Assembly: GCA_003217965.1 (NCBI GenBank)
Contig: QHNB01000088.1
Span: 1-19,507 of the forward strand
Source of the DNA: Verrucomicrobiota bacterium
Lineage (GTDB): Bacteria; Verrucomicrobiota; Verrucomicrobiia; Chthoniobacterales; UBA10450
DNA length: 19,507 bases
Reading direction: 5' to 3'
This document shows positions 1 through 7,034 of this stretch, piece by piece. The stretch's first letter is position 1. The number at the start of each line of letters is the position of its first letter. A program made the position numbers and the translations under genes. The notes beneath the pieces are model-generated. The model searched no databases and was not told the origin of the DNA. It saw nothing but the letters and a program-made list of their open reading frames with translations.

Positions 1-669
1 GATGGGGTTACGAATGTGCTCACCACTCATTATAGATGAGGGAGCGCACTTGGCTCCCATCCGTATCCAGTGATGGTACGCGATTTTCAGCGGGTGATCG
101 GGGTTGAAACGCGCCGGCAAATTTTGGAACGCGAAGAACGCCTGCCCGACTTGCTCGTGGCCTGCGTCGGTGGCGGGAGCAATGCCCTTGGTTTGTTTCA
201 TCCTTTCCTAAACGATTCCAGCGTGCGTCTCGTCGGAGTCGAAGCCGGTGGTGAAGGCATTCGCTCGGGGAAACATGCCGCACGTTTTCAAGGCGGTAAG
301 CTCGGCGTGCTGCAAGGCACAAAAACGTTCGTTCTGACAAATGCCGATGGCCAAATCGAGCTGACCCATTCGGTTTCGGCCGGACTGGATTATGCCGCTG
401 TTGGTCCGGAGCACAGCTTTTTGCGCGATCTTGGCCGGGTGGAGTACCATTATGCCACCGACCAAGAAGCGCTCGCCGGTTTCAAGTTGTTGTCCGAAAT
501 AGAAGGAATCATTCCGGCTTTGGAAACCGCGCATGCCGTCGCTTACCTGGCGAAAGTTGCGCCGCGCTTCGACCGGAACGCGATCGTAGTCATGAACTGT
601 TCTGGACGAGGCGACAAAGATGTTGCAACGGCAGCGAAGCATTTTGCGACGCCCCAAGCGCCTCCATGA
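1..669 (+). CDS. trpB: Tryptophan synthase beta chain, 3' part, with an in-frame TGA near the window edge
   Basis: PLP enzyme that condenses indole with serine to make tryptophan; works as an alpha2beta2 complex with TrpA. The window holds roughly the C-terminal half of the usual ~400 residues, so the PLP lysine lies upstream. Visible family motifs are HPYPVMVRDFQRVIG, the phosphate-binding GGGSNA glycine loop (codons at about 172-189), GLDYAAVGPEHS, SEIEGIIPALETAHA and NCSGRGDKD near the C-terminus. Reading frame 1 is TrpB-like from base 1 (VTNVLTTHY), but codon 37-39 is TGA, and codon 4-6 is Gly where the family normally has Trp. The frame continues unchanged after the TGA, so this is a nonsense change or base-call error, not an indel. 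The longest uninterrupted ORF would start at GTG 70, which is unlikely to be a real start. The stop overlaps the yicC start (ATGA). Confidence 0.93.
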
Positions 670-1541
670 GAAGCATGACCGGATATGGCCGCGGCGAAGC
701 GGAGTGCGAAGGGGCGAAATTAAGCGTCGAACTCAGCACGGTGAATCGCAAGCAGAGCGAGATTGTGATTAACTTGCCGCGCGATCTGGCCGAGCTCGAA
801 GCGCGAATCCGGCAGGCCATCAATGCCCGTATCTCCCGCGGACGAACCAATGTTCTGGTGGCTCTGCATCAGGGTAGTAACGGAACGCGGCGGCTTGCAC
901 TGGATGTATCCCTGGCGCGCTCCTACCACGACGCCATGCGCGCGCTACAAAAAGAGCTCGGCGCGCCCGGTGAAATCACTATCGACACCGTGTTGCAGGC
1001 ACCAGGAGTGATGCGACCGCCAGAAGAGGCAATTGATTCGGACAAGGCGTGGCCGGCCGTGCAACGCGCTCTGGAACGGGCGCTTGACGATTTAATCAAA
1101 ATGCGGGAGCGCGAAGGCAAGCATCTGGCTCAGGACTTGATTCGGCGGTTGAAATCAATTCGCCGCCAGCTCAAGGAAATTCGGGCGCTCCATCCCGAAG
1201 TCGTAAAGAAAATCCGCGCCGCGCTCCTGGAACGAATTGAGAAGGCCGGCTTGGCCACAGATGGCGCAGACGACCGCGTGGCCAAGGAAATTTTTCTTTT
1301 TGCCGATCGCTCCGATATTTCCGAGGAGCTGACCCGCCTCGAAAGCCACGTCGCGCAATTTGCCCATCATTTGCGCAAGCACGAACCGGTTGGCCGCGCC
1401 CTTGAATTTATTATCCAGGAGATTTTTCGGGAATTGAATACGCTGGGCGCGAAAGCAAACGATGCCGCAATCGCGCAGCGCGTCGTCGGGTGCAAAACGG
1501 AGTTGGAGAAAATTCGAGAACAGGTGCAAAACGTTGAGTAA
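666..1541 (+). CDS. yicC: YicC family endoribonuclease
   Basis: The 291-residue protein is close to the usual length of the YicC family (about 290). It starts with the hallmark MRSMTGYGRGE and ends with the DUF1732-type C-terminal domain: EELTRLESHVAQF, then GRALEFIIQEIFRELNTLG, then KTELEKIREQVQN. The middle is rich in charged helices. YicC proteins are known as endoribonucleases involved in RNA turnover and stress physiology. The ATG at 666 overlaps the trpB stop by 4 bases (ATGA), and the 3' end overlaps the gmk start by 8 bases, so translational coupling in one operon is likely. A yicC-gmk-coaBC order is common in bacteria and supports the assignment. No unusual features. Confidence 0.95.
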   Translation: MRSMTGYGRGEAECEGAKLSVELSTVNRKQSEIVINLPRDLAELEARIRQAINARISRGRTNVLVALHQGSNGTRRLALDVSLARSYHDAMRALQKELGAPGEITIDTVLQAPGVMRPPEEAIDSDKAWPAVQRALERALDDLIKMREREGKHLAQDLIRRLKSIRRQLKEIRALHPEVVKKIRAALLERIEKAGLATDGADDRVAKEIFLFADRSDISEELTRLESHVAQFAHHLRKHEPVGRALEFIIQEIFRELNTLGAKANDAAIAQRVVGCKTELEKIREQVQNVE

Positions 1542-2145
1542 TCGATTCACCCGCTACGGCATTCTGTTTGTCGTTTCTGCCCCCTCTGGCGCGGGAAAGA
1601 CCACGCTCTGCGATGCGCTCCGGCAAACGCCCGATTTCGTTTACTCCGTTTCGTGTACCACCCGGCCACCGCGCGCCGGGGAAATCGAAGGAGAAGATTA
1701 CATTTTCCTTCCGGTCGAGGAATTTTTAGCTCGAGGCAAAGCGGGTGAGTTTCTGGAGCACGCCAAGGTGCATGAACATTATTATGGAACTTTGCGCGAA
1801 CCATTGATCGAAAATCTGAAAAACGGCGTGGACGTGCTTATCGATATCGATACCCAAGGCGCGGCGGCGATCCGAAATTGCGGTGATGATTTTGTCCGGC
1901 GCTGCCTGGCCGATGTTTTCATCATGCCACCTGATCTCGAGGAATTGCGGCGGCGATTAACCAAACGCCGGACGGAAACGGCCGAGCAGATCGAGCTGCG
2001 GCTGCAAAACGCCGCGCGTGAAATGCAGCTTTGGCGCGACTACCGTTACACCATCATTAGCAAATCGATGGAGGAAGATTTGCAGAAATTCCGGCAGATC
2101 ATGGGGGCGGAGCGAATCCTCAGCCGTCGATTAATTTTGCGGTAA
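1534..2145 (+). CDS. gmk: Guanylate kinase
   Basis: Phosphorylates GMP (and dGMP) to GDP with ATP in the cytoplasm, an essential step of guanine nucleotide synthesis. The P-loop SAPSGAGKTT lies at residues 15-24. The GMP-binding segment follows as SVSCTTRPPRAGEIEGEDY, then EHAKVHEHYYGT, VLIDIDTQGAAAIR, and the lid/Arg region RRRLTKRRTET. I chose TTG at 1534 (203 residues, family length about 200) because AGGTG at 1522-1526 sits 7 bases upstream, and the residues after it (MSNRFTRYG) lead straight into the kinase fold. A longer frame from ATG 1462 would lie inside yicC and add 24 residues unlike the family. The start overlaps the yicC stop by 8 bases. 23 bases separate it from coaC. Confidence 0.95.
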   Translation: MSNRFTRYGILFVVSAPSGAGKTTLCDALRQTPDFVYSVSCTTRPPRAGEIEGEDYIFLPVEEFLARGKAGEFLEHAKVHEHYYGTLREPLIENLKNGVDVLIDIDTQGAAAIRNCGDDFVRRCLADVFIMPPDLEELRRRLTKRRTETAEQIELRLQNAAREMQLWRDYRYTIISKSMEEDLQKFRQIMGAERILSRRLILR

Positions 2146-2168
2146 TATTCGTTTGTTAGGCAGTCACT

Positions 2169-2756
2169 ATGGCGTCTGATCGAAAATCAAAAACAAAAGG
2201 CCAGAAGACGATCGTGCTTGGTGTGACCGGTTCGATCGCAGCTTACAAATCGGCCGAGCTGGCCAGTCTGCTGGTGAAACAAAGTCACGATGTCTTTGTC
2301 GTGATGACGGAGGACGCGGTCGAATTCATCACGCCGCTGACCTTGCAAACGCTCTCGAAAAATCCGGTGACGACCAGTTTCTACAACGAGAAAGAAAACT
2401 GGCGCCCGGGCCATATCGAGCTGGCCGACGAGGCTGACCTGCTCTTGATCGCTCCGGCGACGGCGCATATCATCGCAGAGCTCGCGCACGGTCTGGCTCA
2501 TCATCCTCTGACCGCGATTGCGCTCGCCACCCGCGCGCCGATTTTGATCGCGCCTGCGATGAACGGGAAAATGTGGGAGCACGCCGCGACGCAGGAAAAC
2601 GTGGAGAAATTGAAATCCCGCGGGGTCGAGTTTGTTGGCCCGGAAGCAGGGATGCTGGCGTGCGGTTACGAAGGCGTCGGTCGTCTGTGGAAGGTCGAGG
2701 ACATCGCCTTTCGAGCCGAATTTCTCGTCCGCCAACATGACCGGTTGATCGCGTGA
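2169..2756 (+). CDS. coaC: Phosphopantothenoylcysteine decarboxylase (CoaC), stand-alone
   Basis: FMN-dependent HFCD flavoprotein that decarboxylates 4'-phosphopantothenoylcysteine in coenzyme A synthesis. 195 residues. The N-terminal nucleotide-fold motif is VLGVTGSIAAYKSAELA (about 16-32). The catalytic His is H82 in GHIELADEAD, the flavin-binding APATAHIIAELAHG follows, PAMNGKMW lies at about 129-136, and the active-site Cys is C165 in GMLACGYEGVGR. A short Lys-rich N-terminal tail precedes the domain. In most bacteria this domain is fused to CoaB in one ~400-residue protein (Dfp/CoaBC). Here a stop ends it after the decarboxylase domain and coaB starts within the stop (GTGA overlap), so the two activities come from separate but translationally coupled polypeptides. 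Second-last gene of the 1-3388 operon. Confidence 0.94.
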   Translation: MASDRKSKTKGQKTIVLGVTGSIAAYKSAELASLLVKQSHDVFVVMTEDAVEFITPLTLQTLSKNPVTTSFYNEKENWRPGHIELADEADLLLIAPATAHIIAELAHGLAHHPLTAIALATRAPILIAPAMNGKMWEHAATQENVEKLKSRGVEFVGPEAGMLACGYEGVGRLWKVEDIAFRAEFLVRQHDRLIA

Positions 2757-3388
2757 AGTTTGTTGTCACGGCTGGCCCGACCCGCGAGCCGATCGACCCC
2801 GTTCGTTTTCTCAGCAACCGCTCGTCCGGAAGAATGGGCTATGCGATCGCGAGCGCAGCCATTGAGGAAGGTCATGAAGTCACTCTGATTTCTGGTCCGG
2901 TCGCTCTTTCGCCGCCACCCGCAGCAAAAGTTATTCGGGTAACGACGAGCGATGAAATGTACAAGGCGGTACACGGCGCGCTCGCAAAGGCCGACGTGCT
3001 CGTGATGTGCGCCGCCGTTGCCGATCACAAACCGGTGGCAGTGGCCAAAGAAAAAATCAAGAAGCGTGACCAGCCACTTTCGCTCGAGCTCATTCCGACG
3101 CGGGACATCTTAAAATCTCTGCCGGAAACGCGCGATTATTTCGTCGTCGGCTTCGCCGCCGAGACGAACGACGTAGAAAAACACGCCTGGGAAAAGCTCC
3201 GGCACAAAAATTGCAACATGATTGTGGCAAATGATGTCAGCAGTTCAGCTATCGGGATGGAAAGCGACGAAAATTCGGTCGCAATTTTTCTGCGCAACGG
3301 CGAAATGAGAAAAATTTCGCGCGCGCCAAAAGAAAAGGTCGCACGCGCGCTTGTGAAAATAATTTTGGAAACATCAAAAAAGTTTTGA
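2753..3388 (+). CDS. coaB: Phosphopantothenate-cysteine ligase (CoaB), stand-alone
   Basis: Joins 4'-phosphopantothenate to cysteine using a nucleotide triphosphate, immediately before the CoaC step. 211 residues. Family motifs in order are VVTAGPTREPIDPVRFLSN with SSGRMGYAIA (about 4-34), the KEKIKKRDQPLSLEL nucleotide/dimer strand around 100-115, VGFAAETND, and a NMIVANDV loop. The start is GTG at 2753, four bases inside the coaC stop, and residue 2 onward matches the family N-terminus. CoaC plus CoaB total 406 residues, the size of a normal CoaBC, so this looks like a split of the bifunctional gene with no material lost. The final codons (TTT TGA) overlap a TTGACA hexamer that may drive the downstream micro-ORF unit. 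Confidence 0.94.
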   Translation: MKFVVTAGPTREPIDPVRFLSNRSSGRMGYAIASAAIEEGHEVTLISGPVALSPPPAAKVIRVTTSDEMYKAVHGALAKADVLVMCAAVADHKPVAVAKEKIKKRDQPLSLELIPTRDILKSLPETRDYFVVGFAAETNDVEKHAWEKLRHKNCNMIVANDVSSSAIGMESDENSVAIFLRNGEMRKISRAPKEKVARALVKIILETSKKF

Positions 3389-3413
3389 CAAAAAAATCGC
3401 GAGGATGAATGAC
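3385..3413 (+). promoter_or_regulatory. Possible sigma70-type promoter for the micro-ORF unit
   Basis: A perfect TTGACA hexamer lies at 3385-3390, overlapping the coaB stop codon. At 17-base spacing (3408-3413) the hexamer is AATGAC, only a partial match to TATAAT, so the -10 call is weak. Position supports it: it sits between the end of the upstream operon and the micro-ORF at 3485. Confidence 0.3.
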
Positions 3414-3432
3414 TCGTGTAAGTGAAGTCATT
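3408..3432 (+). repeat. Perfect 7-bp inverted repeat upstream of the micro-ORF
   Basis: AATGACT (3408-3414) is the exact reverse complement of AGTCATT (3426-3432), with an 11-base spacer. It could be an operator near the candidate -10 or a 5'-UTR hairpin. A second, shorter stem (CCGC 3453-3456 with GCGG 3461-3464, loop GATT) stands just before the ribosome binding site. Confidence 0.45.
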
Positions 3433-3484
3433 GCAAATCCTTCACAGACCCACCGCGATTGCGGATTGAAAGGGGGGATAGTCG

Positions 3485-3544
3485 ATGCCAGCAAAGAGAA
3501 AAAAGGCCGCTAAGAAAAAGGCAGCTAAGAAAAAGAAGCACTAA
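3485..3544 (+). CDS. 19-residue lysine/alanine-rich micro-protein (histone H1-tail-like)
   Basis: ATG at 3485, TAA at 3542-3544. The product is 19 residues with 10 Lys, 1 Arg and 1 His, built on AAKKK repeats: a 15-base tandem repeat (3506-3520 and 3521-3535, one mismatch) encodes AAKKK twice. A strong purine-rich site (AGGGGGG, 3471-3477) lies 7 bases before the ATG, better than the site of most genes in this window. A hairpin and an intrinsic terminator follow the stop, and a TTGACA lies upstream, so this looks like its own transcription unit rather than a chance ORF. The composition resembles C-terminal tails of histone H1-like proteins, which suggests nucleic-acid or polyanion binding. 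That function is inferred only. I recognise no named family. The alternative is that the RNA itself is the functional product. Confidence 0.55.
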   Translation: MPAKRKKAAKKKAAKKKKH

Positions 3545-3562
3545 GCTCCTAGTGCGCTTCAC

Positions 3563-3583
3563 GGCAGCGATTGACTCGCTGCC
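3563..3583 (+). other. Perfect 8-bp RNA hairpin after the micro-ORF
   Basis: GGCAGCGA (3563-3570) pairs exactly with TCGCTGCC (3576-3583) around the loop TTGAC. No U-tract follows, so it is not a terminator by itself. It lies 18 bases after the micro-ORF stop and 16 bases before the terminator, and may stabilise the transcript 3' end. Confidence 0.6.
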
Positions 3584-3599
3584 ACAATCCAAATTCAAC

Positions 3600-3638
3600 C
3601 CGGGAGGAGGATCGATTTCTCCTCCCGGTTTTTCTTTT
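3600..3638 (+). terminator. Strong intrinsic terminator
   Basis: CCGGGAGGAG (3600-3609) pairs perfectly with CTCCTCCCGG (3619-3628), a 10-bp GC-rich stem with a 9-base loop, followed at once by TTTTTCTTTT (3629-3638). It ends the micro-ORF transcript and any read-through from trpB-coaB. It is the clearest intrinsic terminator in the window. Confidence 0.92.
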
Positions 3639-3685
3639 GCCATGTTCTGGTGAAAGTTTTGGCGACAACATCAAGCCAATCGTTA

Positions 3686-4441
3686 ATGTTTCGCATGAGG
3701 CATTATCTCGATGCCGCCGTCGCGGCGGCGCGCGGCGCGGGCGAGATGTTGCGGCACAATTTCGAGCAGCCGTTACGGGTGAGCACGACGATGAAGCACG
3801 ACATCAAACTCGAGATCGATGTCCGCGCTCAAGAGTTGATCGCCCGCCTGCTCTTAAAAGAATTTCCACAGCACGCACTCTATGGGGAAGAGGGAATCGT
3901 CGGCGACCAAGCAAGTGAGTTCCAATGGGTGGTCGATCCGTTGGACGGCACCGTGAATTATTTTTATGGGATTCCGCATTTTTGCGTCTCAATCGCGTTG
4001 CGTCATGAGGCCGAAATTATCGTAGGTGTGATTTACGATCCGATCCGCAATGAGCTTTGGACCGGACAAAAAGGAGAAGCGCCGACATTAAACGGGCGCA
4101 AATTCCGGGTCAGCGAACGAGTGGACCTGGCCGAGGCAGTAGTTTCGGTCGGGCTCTCCAAGACCGGCATTACGATCGAGGCGGGAGTGCCACTGCTCCA
4201 AACAATGGTCCATCGCGCGCGCAAGTGCCGGCTGCTCGGGAGCGCTGCTCTCGACATGGCCTACGTCGCTTGCGGCCGGATGGATGCCTATATCGAGCAG
4301 GGGATCAGTTTGTGGGACGTCGCAGCCGGTTGGATTTTGGTGGAAACCGCGGGCGGTTCGGTCGAGATGACGCCGCGCACAGACATGAAAGATCGTTATA
4401 GCGTGATTGCATCCAATGGTGTTATCGACTTAAAACTTTGA
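3686..4441 (+). CDS. suhB: Inositol monophosphatase family protein (SuhB-like)
   Basis: Mg2+-dependent phosphatase of the inositol monophosphatase/FIG superfamily; members act on inositol-1-phosphate or related phosphates. Counting from ATG 3686 (251 residues), the metal and substrate motifs are EEGIVGD (E69), the signature WVVDPLDGTVNYFYG (D84, D87), GSAALDMAYVACGRMDAY, and GISLWDVAAGW (D211). All expected ligands are present, so it should be active; the exact substrate is not predictable. The start is uncertain: GTG 3650 gives 12 more residues but leaves only 11 bases after the terminator, while ATG 3686 and ATG 3695 both fit the family N-terminus and none has a clear ribosome site. Only 4 bases separate it from the ispF remnant. 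Confidence 0.9.
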   Translation: MFRMRHYLDAAVAAARGAGEMLRHNFEQPLRVSTTMKHDIKLEIDVRAQELIARLLLKEFPQHALYGEEGIVGDQASEFQWVVDPLDGTVNYFYGIPHFCVSIALRHEAEIIVGVIYDPIRNELWTGQKGEAPTLNGRKFRVSERVDLAEAVVSVGLSKTGITIEAGVPLLQTMVHRARKCRLLGSAALDMAYVACGRMDAYIEQGISLWDVAAGWILVETAGGSVEMTPRTDMKDRYSVIASNGVIDLKL

Positions 4442-4445
4442 TCGC

Positions 4446-4836
4446 ATGATTCGCTGCGGGATTGGATACGACACACATCGACTGGCCGAAGGACGCAAGC
4501 TTATCCTGGGCGGGGTTGAGCCAAGGCGACATCGGCCATCATTTTCCGAATACAGATCCTTCCATTCAGGGCATCAGCAGCCTGGAAATTCTCAAGCGCG
4601 TCCGCGTTATCCTCGCGGAGAATAATGCGCGCATGGTCAACGTCGACGCAACTTTGATCACGGAAGCGCCAAAGATTCAGCCTTACATCATGGCGATGAG
4701 AAAAAAGATTGCCGGAGCGCTCGCCTGCGATCCTGTCAGCATTAACATCAAAGCGACGACGAACGAGGGCCTGGGAACGATCGGACGTGGCGAGGGAATG
4801 GCGGCGATGGCCATCGCCCTAGCGGACGATCTCTAG
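4446..4836 (+). pseudogene. ispF: 2-C-methyl-D-erythritol 2,4-cyclodiphosphate synthase, disrupted by an internal frameshifting deletion
   Basis: IspF makes the cyclic diphosphate of the MEP isoprenoid pathway and is normally ~157 residues. From ATG 4446 the N-terminus is clear: MIRCGIGYDTHRLAEGRK and LILGGV, with metal ligands Asp and His in GYDTH. After about base 4515 the family sequence resumes in the +1 frame with GDIGHHFPNTDP, VNVDATLITEAPKIQPYI, INIKATTNEGLG and GRGEGMAA, ending at TAG 4836. The stretch between (about 31 residues in E. coli IspF, holding HSDGDV and HALTDALLGA, including a metal-binding His) is reduced to 7 bases. The net loss is about 86 bases and shifts the frame; frame-A translation stops at TAA 4623-4625 after 59 residues. 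The region is either a true pseudogene or an assembly deletion. An uninterrupted frame from 4462 exists but its first ~18 residues are out-of-frame translation. Confidence 0.85.
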
Positions 4837-4936
4837 GTTCAATGACCTGTTTCTTTTTTGCGTCGTCAGCGGCCGTTGGGCGCAGACGAGAACTGGCGCT
4901 TAATTAAATCGGCGCACCCTTTTGGACCCGTCTCGT

Positions 4937-6346
4937 ATGCCGACACGATTCTTCGACACCTACACCCGAGAAGTGCGCGAGTTCGTCCCGCTCAATCCGC
5001 CGAATGTTTCCATCTATACTTGCGGACCGACCGTTTACAGCCGCGCCCACATCGGCAACTTTCGCGCTTACATTTTCGAGGATTTGCTGCAGCGGCATTT
5101 GGAATCGCGTGGCTATCGCGTCCACCGGGTGATGAATCTCACCGATGTCGACGACAAGACAATTCGTGGTGCACGCGAAGCCAACGTCTCACTCGAGGAA
5201 TACACCAAGCCCTTCAAAAAAGCCTTCTTTGAAGATCTCGAGACCCTGCGGCTCAAGCGCGCCGACGAGTTCCCCGCTGCCACGGAATCGCGCTATATCG
5301 CGCGCATGATCGAAATGATTAGCCAATTGCGGGCGCGCGACCTGGCCTATCAGGCCGAAGACAAATCCGTCTATTTCCGAATTAAAAAGTTTCCGAATTA
5401 CGGAAAACTGGCGCACCTGAATCTGGACGAGTTGCGACCAAGCGGCCGGGTCCGAACGGACGAATACGAAAAGGAGAATATCGGCGACTTCGCTCTCTGG
5501 AAGGCATGGGATAAAGAGGACGGGGAGGTAGGCTGGGATTCGCCCTGGGGGCATGGCCGGCCGGGCTGGCACATCGAATGCAGCGCCATGGCGACGGCGT
5601 TACTCGGCGATGAAGTCGATATTCACTGCGGCGGGGTCGACAATATCTTTCCTCACCATGAAGCGGAGATTGCGCAAAGCGAAGGCTGCACCGGAAAAAA
5701 ATTTGTGCGTTACTGGCTGCATTGTGCGCATCTGCTGGTCGACAATCAGAAAATGTCAAAGTCGCTCGGTAACTTTTACACACTGCCGGACGTGACTGGC
5801 AAAGGGTACTCGGGTCGGGAATTGCGCTACGCCTTGCTGCGTGTGCACTATCGCGTGCCGCTGAATTTCACCTGGACCGGAATGGAAGAAGCGCGTCAAG
5901 CTTTGGCTCGAATAGACGAGTGGCGGCAGCGTTTAGCTGAAGTGACTGGATCGCAACGGCAATCCAACAATATCATTCAGCCGCGCGATGATTTTTCGAG
6001 AGCATTGGATGATGACCTCAATATCTCGGCCGCGCTCGGCTATTTGTTCGAAGTAATTCGACAGACGAATCGCGCCCTCGACGCCGATGAGCTGGGAGCA
6101 GACTCCGCTCGCTTCTGGCTCGATTGGTGGGAGAAAGTAAACCGAGTGCTGGCCGTGGACGAAGTAACATCAGTGGCGTTGCCCAAGGAGATCGAACTCC
6201 TGGCCAACCAGCGAACCGAGGCGAGGCTTGCAAAAAATTGGCGCGCAAGTGATCAATTGCGTGATGAACTAAGCGCCCGCGGTTGGGATGTGCGGGACAC
6301 GAAAGAGGGACAGAAAATTACGCGTCGTGCCGGCATCCAGCCCTGA
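4937..6346 (+). CDS. cysS: Cysteinyl-tRNA synthetase
   Basis: Class I aminoacyl-tRNA synthetase charging tRNA-Cys. 469 residues, family length about 460. Counting from ATG 4937: zinc ligand C29 in YTCGPTVY, HIGN (38-41, the HIGH signature), C215 in WHIECSAM, H240 and E244 in FPHHEAEIAQ, and KMSKS at 272-276. The four zinc ligands match the E. coli set, so it should be active. The C-terminal anticodon-binding part (ALDDDLNISAALGYLFEVI and the RTEARLAKNWRASDQLRDEL helix) is complete. A TTG at 4922 would add five residues, but ATG 4937 gives the canonical N-terminus. The 100 bases after ispF contain no recognisable T-box or terminator. ispF-cysS is a frequent neighbour pair, which supports the ispF identification. 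Confidence 0.96.
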   Translation: MPTRFFDTYTREVREFVPLNPPNVSIYTCGPTVYSRAHIGNFRAYIFEDLLQRHLESRGYRVHRVMNLTDVDDKTIRGAREANVSLEEYTKPFKKAFFEDLETLRLKRADEFPAATESRYIARMIEMISQLRARDLAYQAEDKSVYFRIKKFPNYGKLAHLNLDELRPSGRVRTDEYEKENIGDFALWKAWDKEDGEVGWDSPWGHGRPGWHIECSAMATALLGDEVDIHCGGVDNIFPHHEAEIAQSEGCTGKKFVRYWLHCAHLLVDNQKMSKSLGNFYTLPDVTGKGYSGRELRYALLRVHYRVPLNFTWTGMEEARQALARIDEWRQRLAEVTGSQRQSNNIIQPRDDFSRALDDDLNISAALGYLFEVIRQTNRALDADELGADSARFWLDWWEKVNRVLAVDEVTSVALPKEIELLANQRTEARLAKNWRASDQLRDELSARGWDVRDTKEGQKITRRAGIQP

Positions 6347-7034
6347 AGAAATTTTCGCGCCCGCTGAGTTTGTCGCCCTCGAGCACACAGCGCATTCCAA
6401 GCTGTTCGAGAATCAACGTTTTGTGTGGGAGGCGCTGAAACAGATCGCGAGTTATCTCCAGTTTCGCTTAAAACCGGCCATTCTCGGCCAGCTGATGGGC
6501 AAACCCTTTATTAGCAACACTGTCTTCGTCGGGGCTGGAACCATCGTCGAGCAAGGAGCGGTGTTAAAGGGACCAGCCTGGATTGGCGAGAACTGTCATG
6601 TTCGGAGTGGTTGTTACGTTCGTGAAAACGTCATCGTTGGCGACGGGGTGGTGATGGGGAATTCGTGCGAGTTCAAAAATTCCATCATCTTTGATGAAGC
6701 GCAGATTCCGCATTTTAACTACGTGGGCGATTCCATCGTTGGCTATCGCGCGCATCTCGGCGCTGGAGTGATCTTGTCGAATGTGAAACTCGATCATCAA
6801 GAAATTGCGGTGGCGGGACCAGACGGCGCCGTCGCCACAGGCTTGACCAAGTTCGGTGCAGTGATTGGTGACCGGGCCGAGATTGGATGCAATGCCGTGA
6901 TCAATCCGGGCGCAATGATTGGCCGCGATTGCATCATTTATCCGTGCGCGAATGTTCGCGGTGTCTTGCCCTCAGGCAGCATTTTAAAGGTGCGACAGGA
7001 TCACCAAACGCTTCTGCGGCGCGATTTACATTGA
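6327..7034 (+). CDS. Left-handed beta-helix (hexapeptide repeat) nucleotidyltransferase/acyltransferase-like protein
   Basis: About 235 residues. After a helical N-terminus the protein is a run of hexapeptide-type turns: ISNTVFVGAG, VEQGAVLKGPAWIGENC, VRSGCYVRENVIVGDG, VVMGNSCEFKNSIIF, then VGYRAHLGAGVILSN, and GAVIGDRAEIGCNAVINPG through IGRDCIIYPC. This matches the C-terminal beta-helix domain of GlmU-type and sugar-1-phosphate nucleotidylyltransferase proteins, but the N-terminal pyrophosphorylase domain is absent. It probably transfers an acyl group to a sugar or amino-sugar phosphate; the substrate is unknown. GTG 6327 overlaps cysS by 20 bases and removes an out-of-family leader; ATG 6288 (59-base overlap) is the alternative. 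Probably co-transcribed with cysS. Confidence 0.82.
   Translation: MPASSPEEIFAPAEFVALEHTAHSKLFENQRFVWEALKQIASYLQFRLKPAILGQLMGKPFISNTVFVGAGTIVEQGAVLKGPAWIGENCHVRSGCYVRENVIVGDGVVMGNSCEFKNSIIFDEAQIPHFNYVGDSIVGYRAHLGAGVILSNVKLDHQEIAVAGPDGAVATGLTKFGAVIGDRAEIGCNAVINPGAMIGRDCIIYPCANVRGVLPSGSILKVRQDHQTLLRRDLH

Noticed and set aside
3499..3653. A AAA AAG heptamer in the micro-ORF and an open -1 frame to 3653, suggesting programmed frameshifting.
   Set aside because: The -1 frame runs through the intrinsic terminator stem and its residues look arbitrary; poly-Lys codons create such heptamers by chance.
4858..5232. A 124-codon plus-strand frame overlapping the cysS start.
   Set aside because: It is the shifted frame of cysS and is rich in Arg/His/Pro as expected for an out-of-frame translation.
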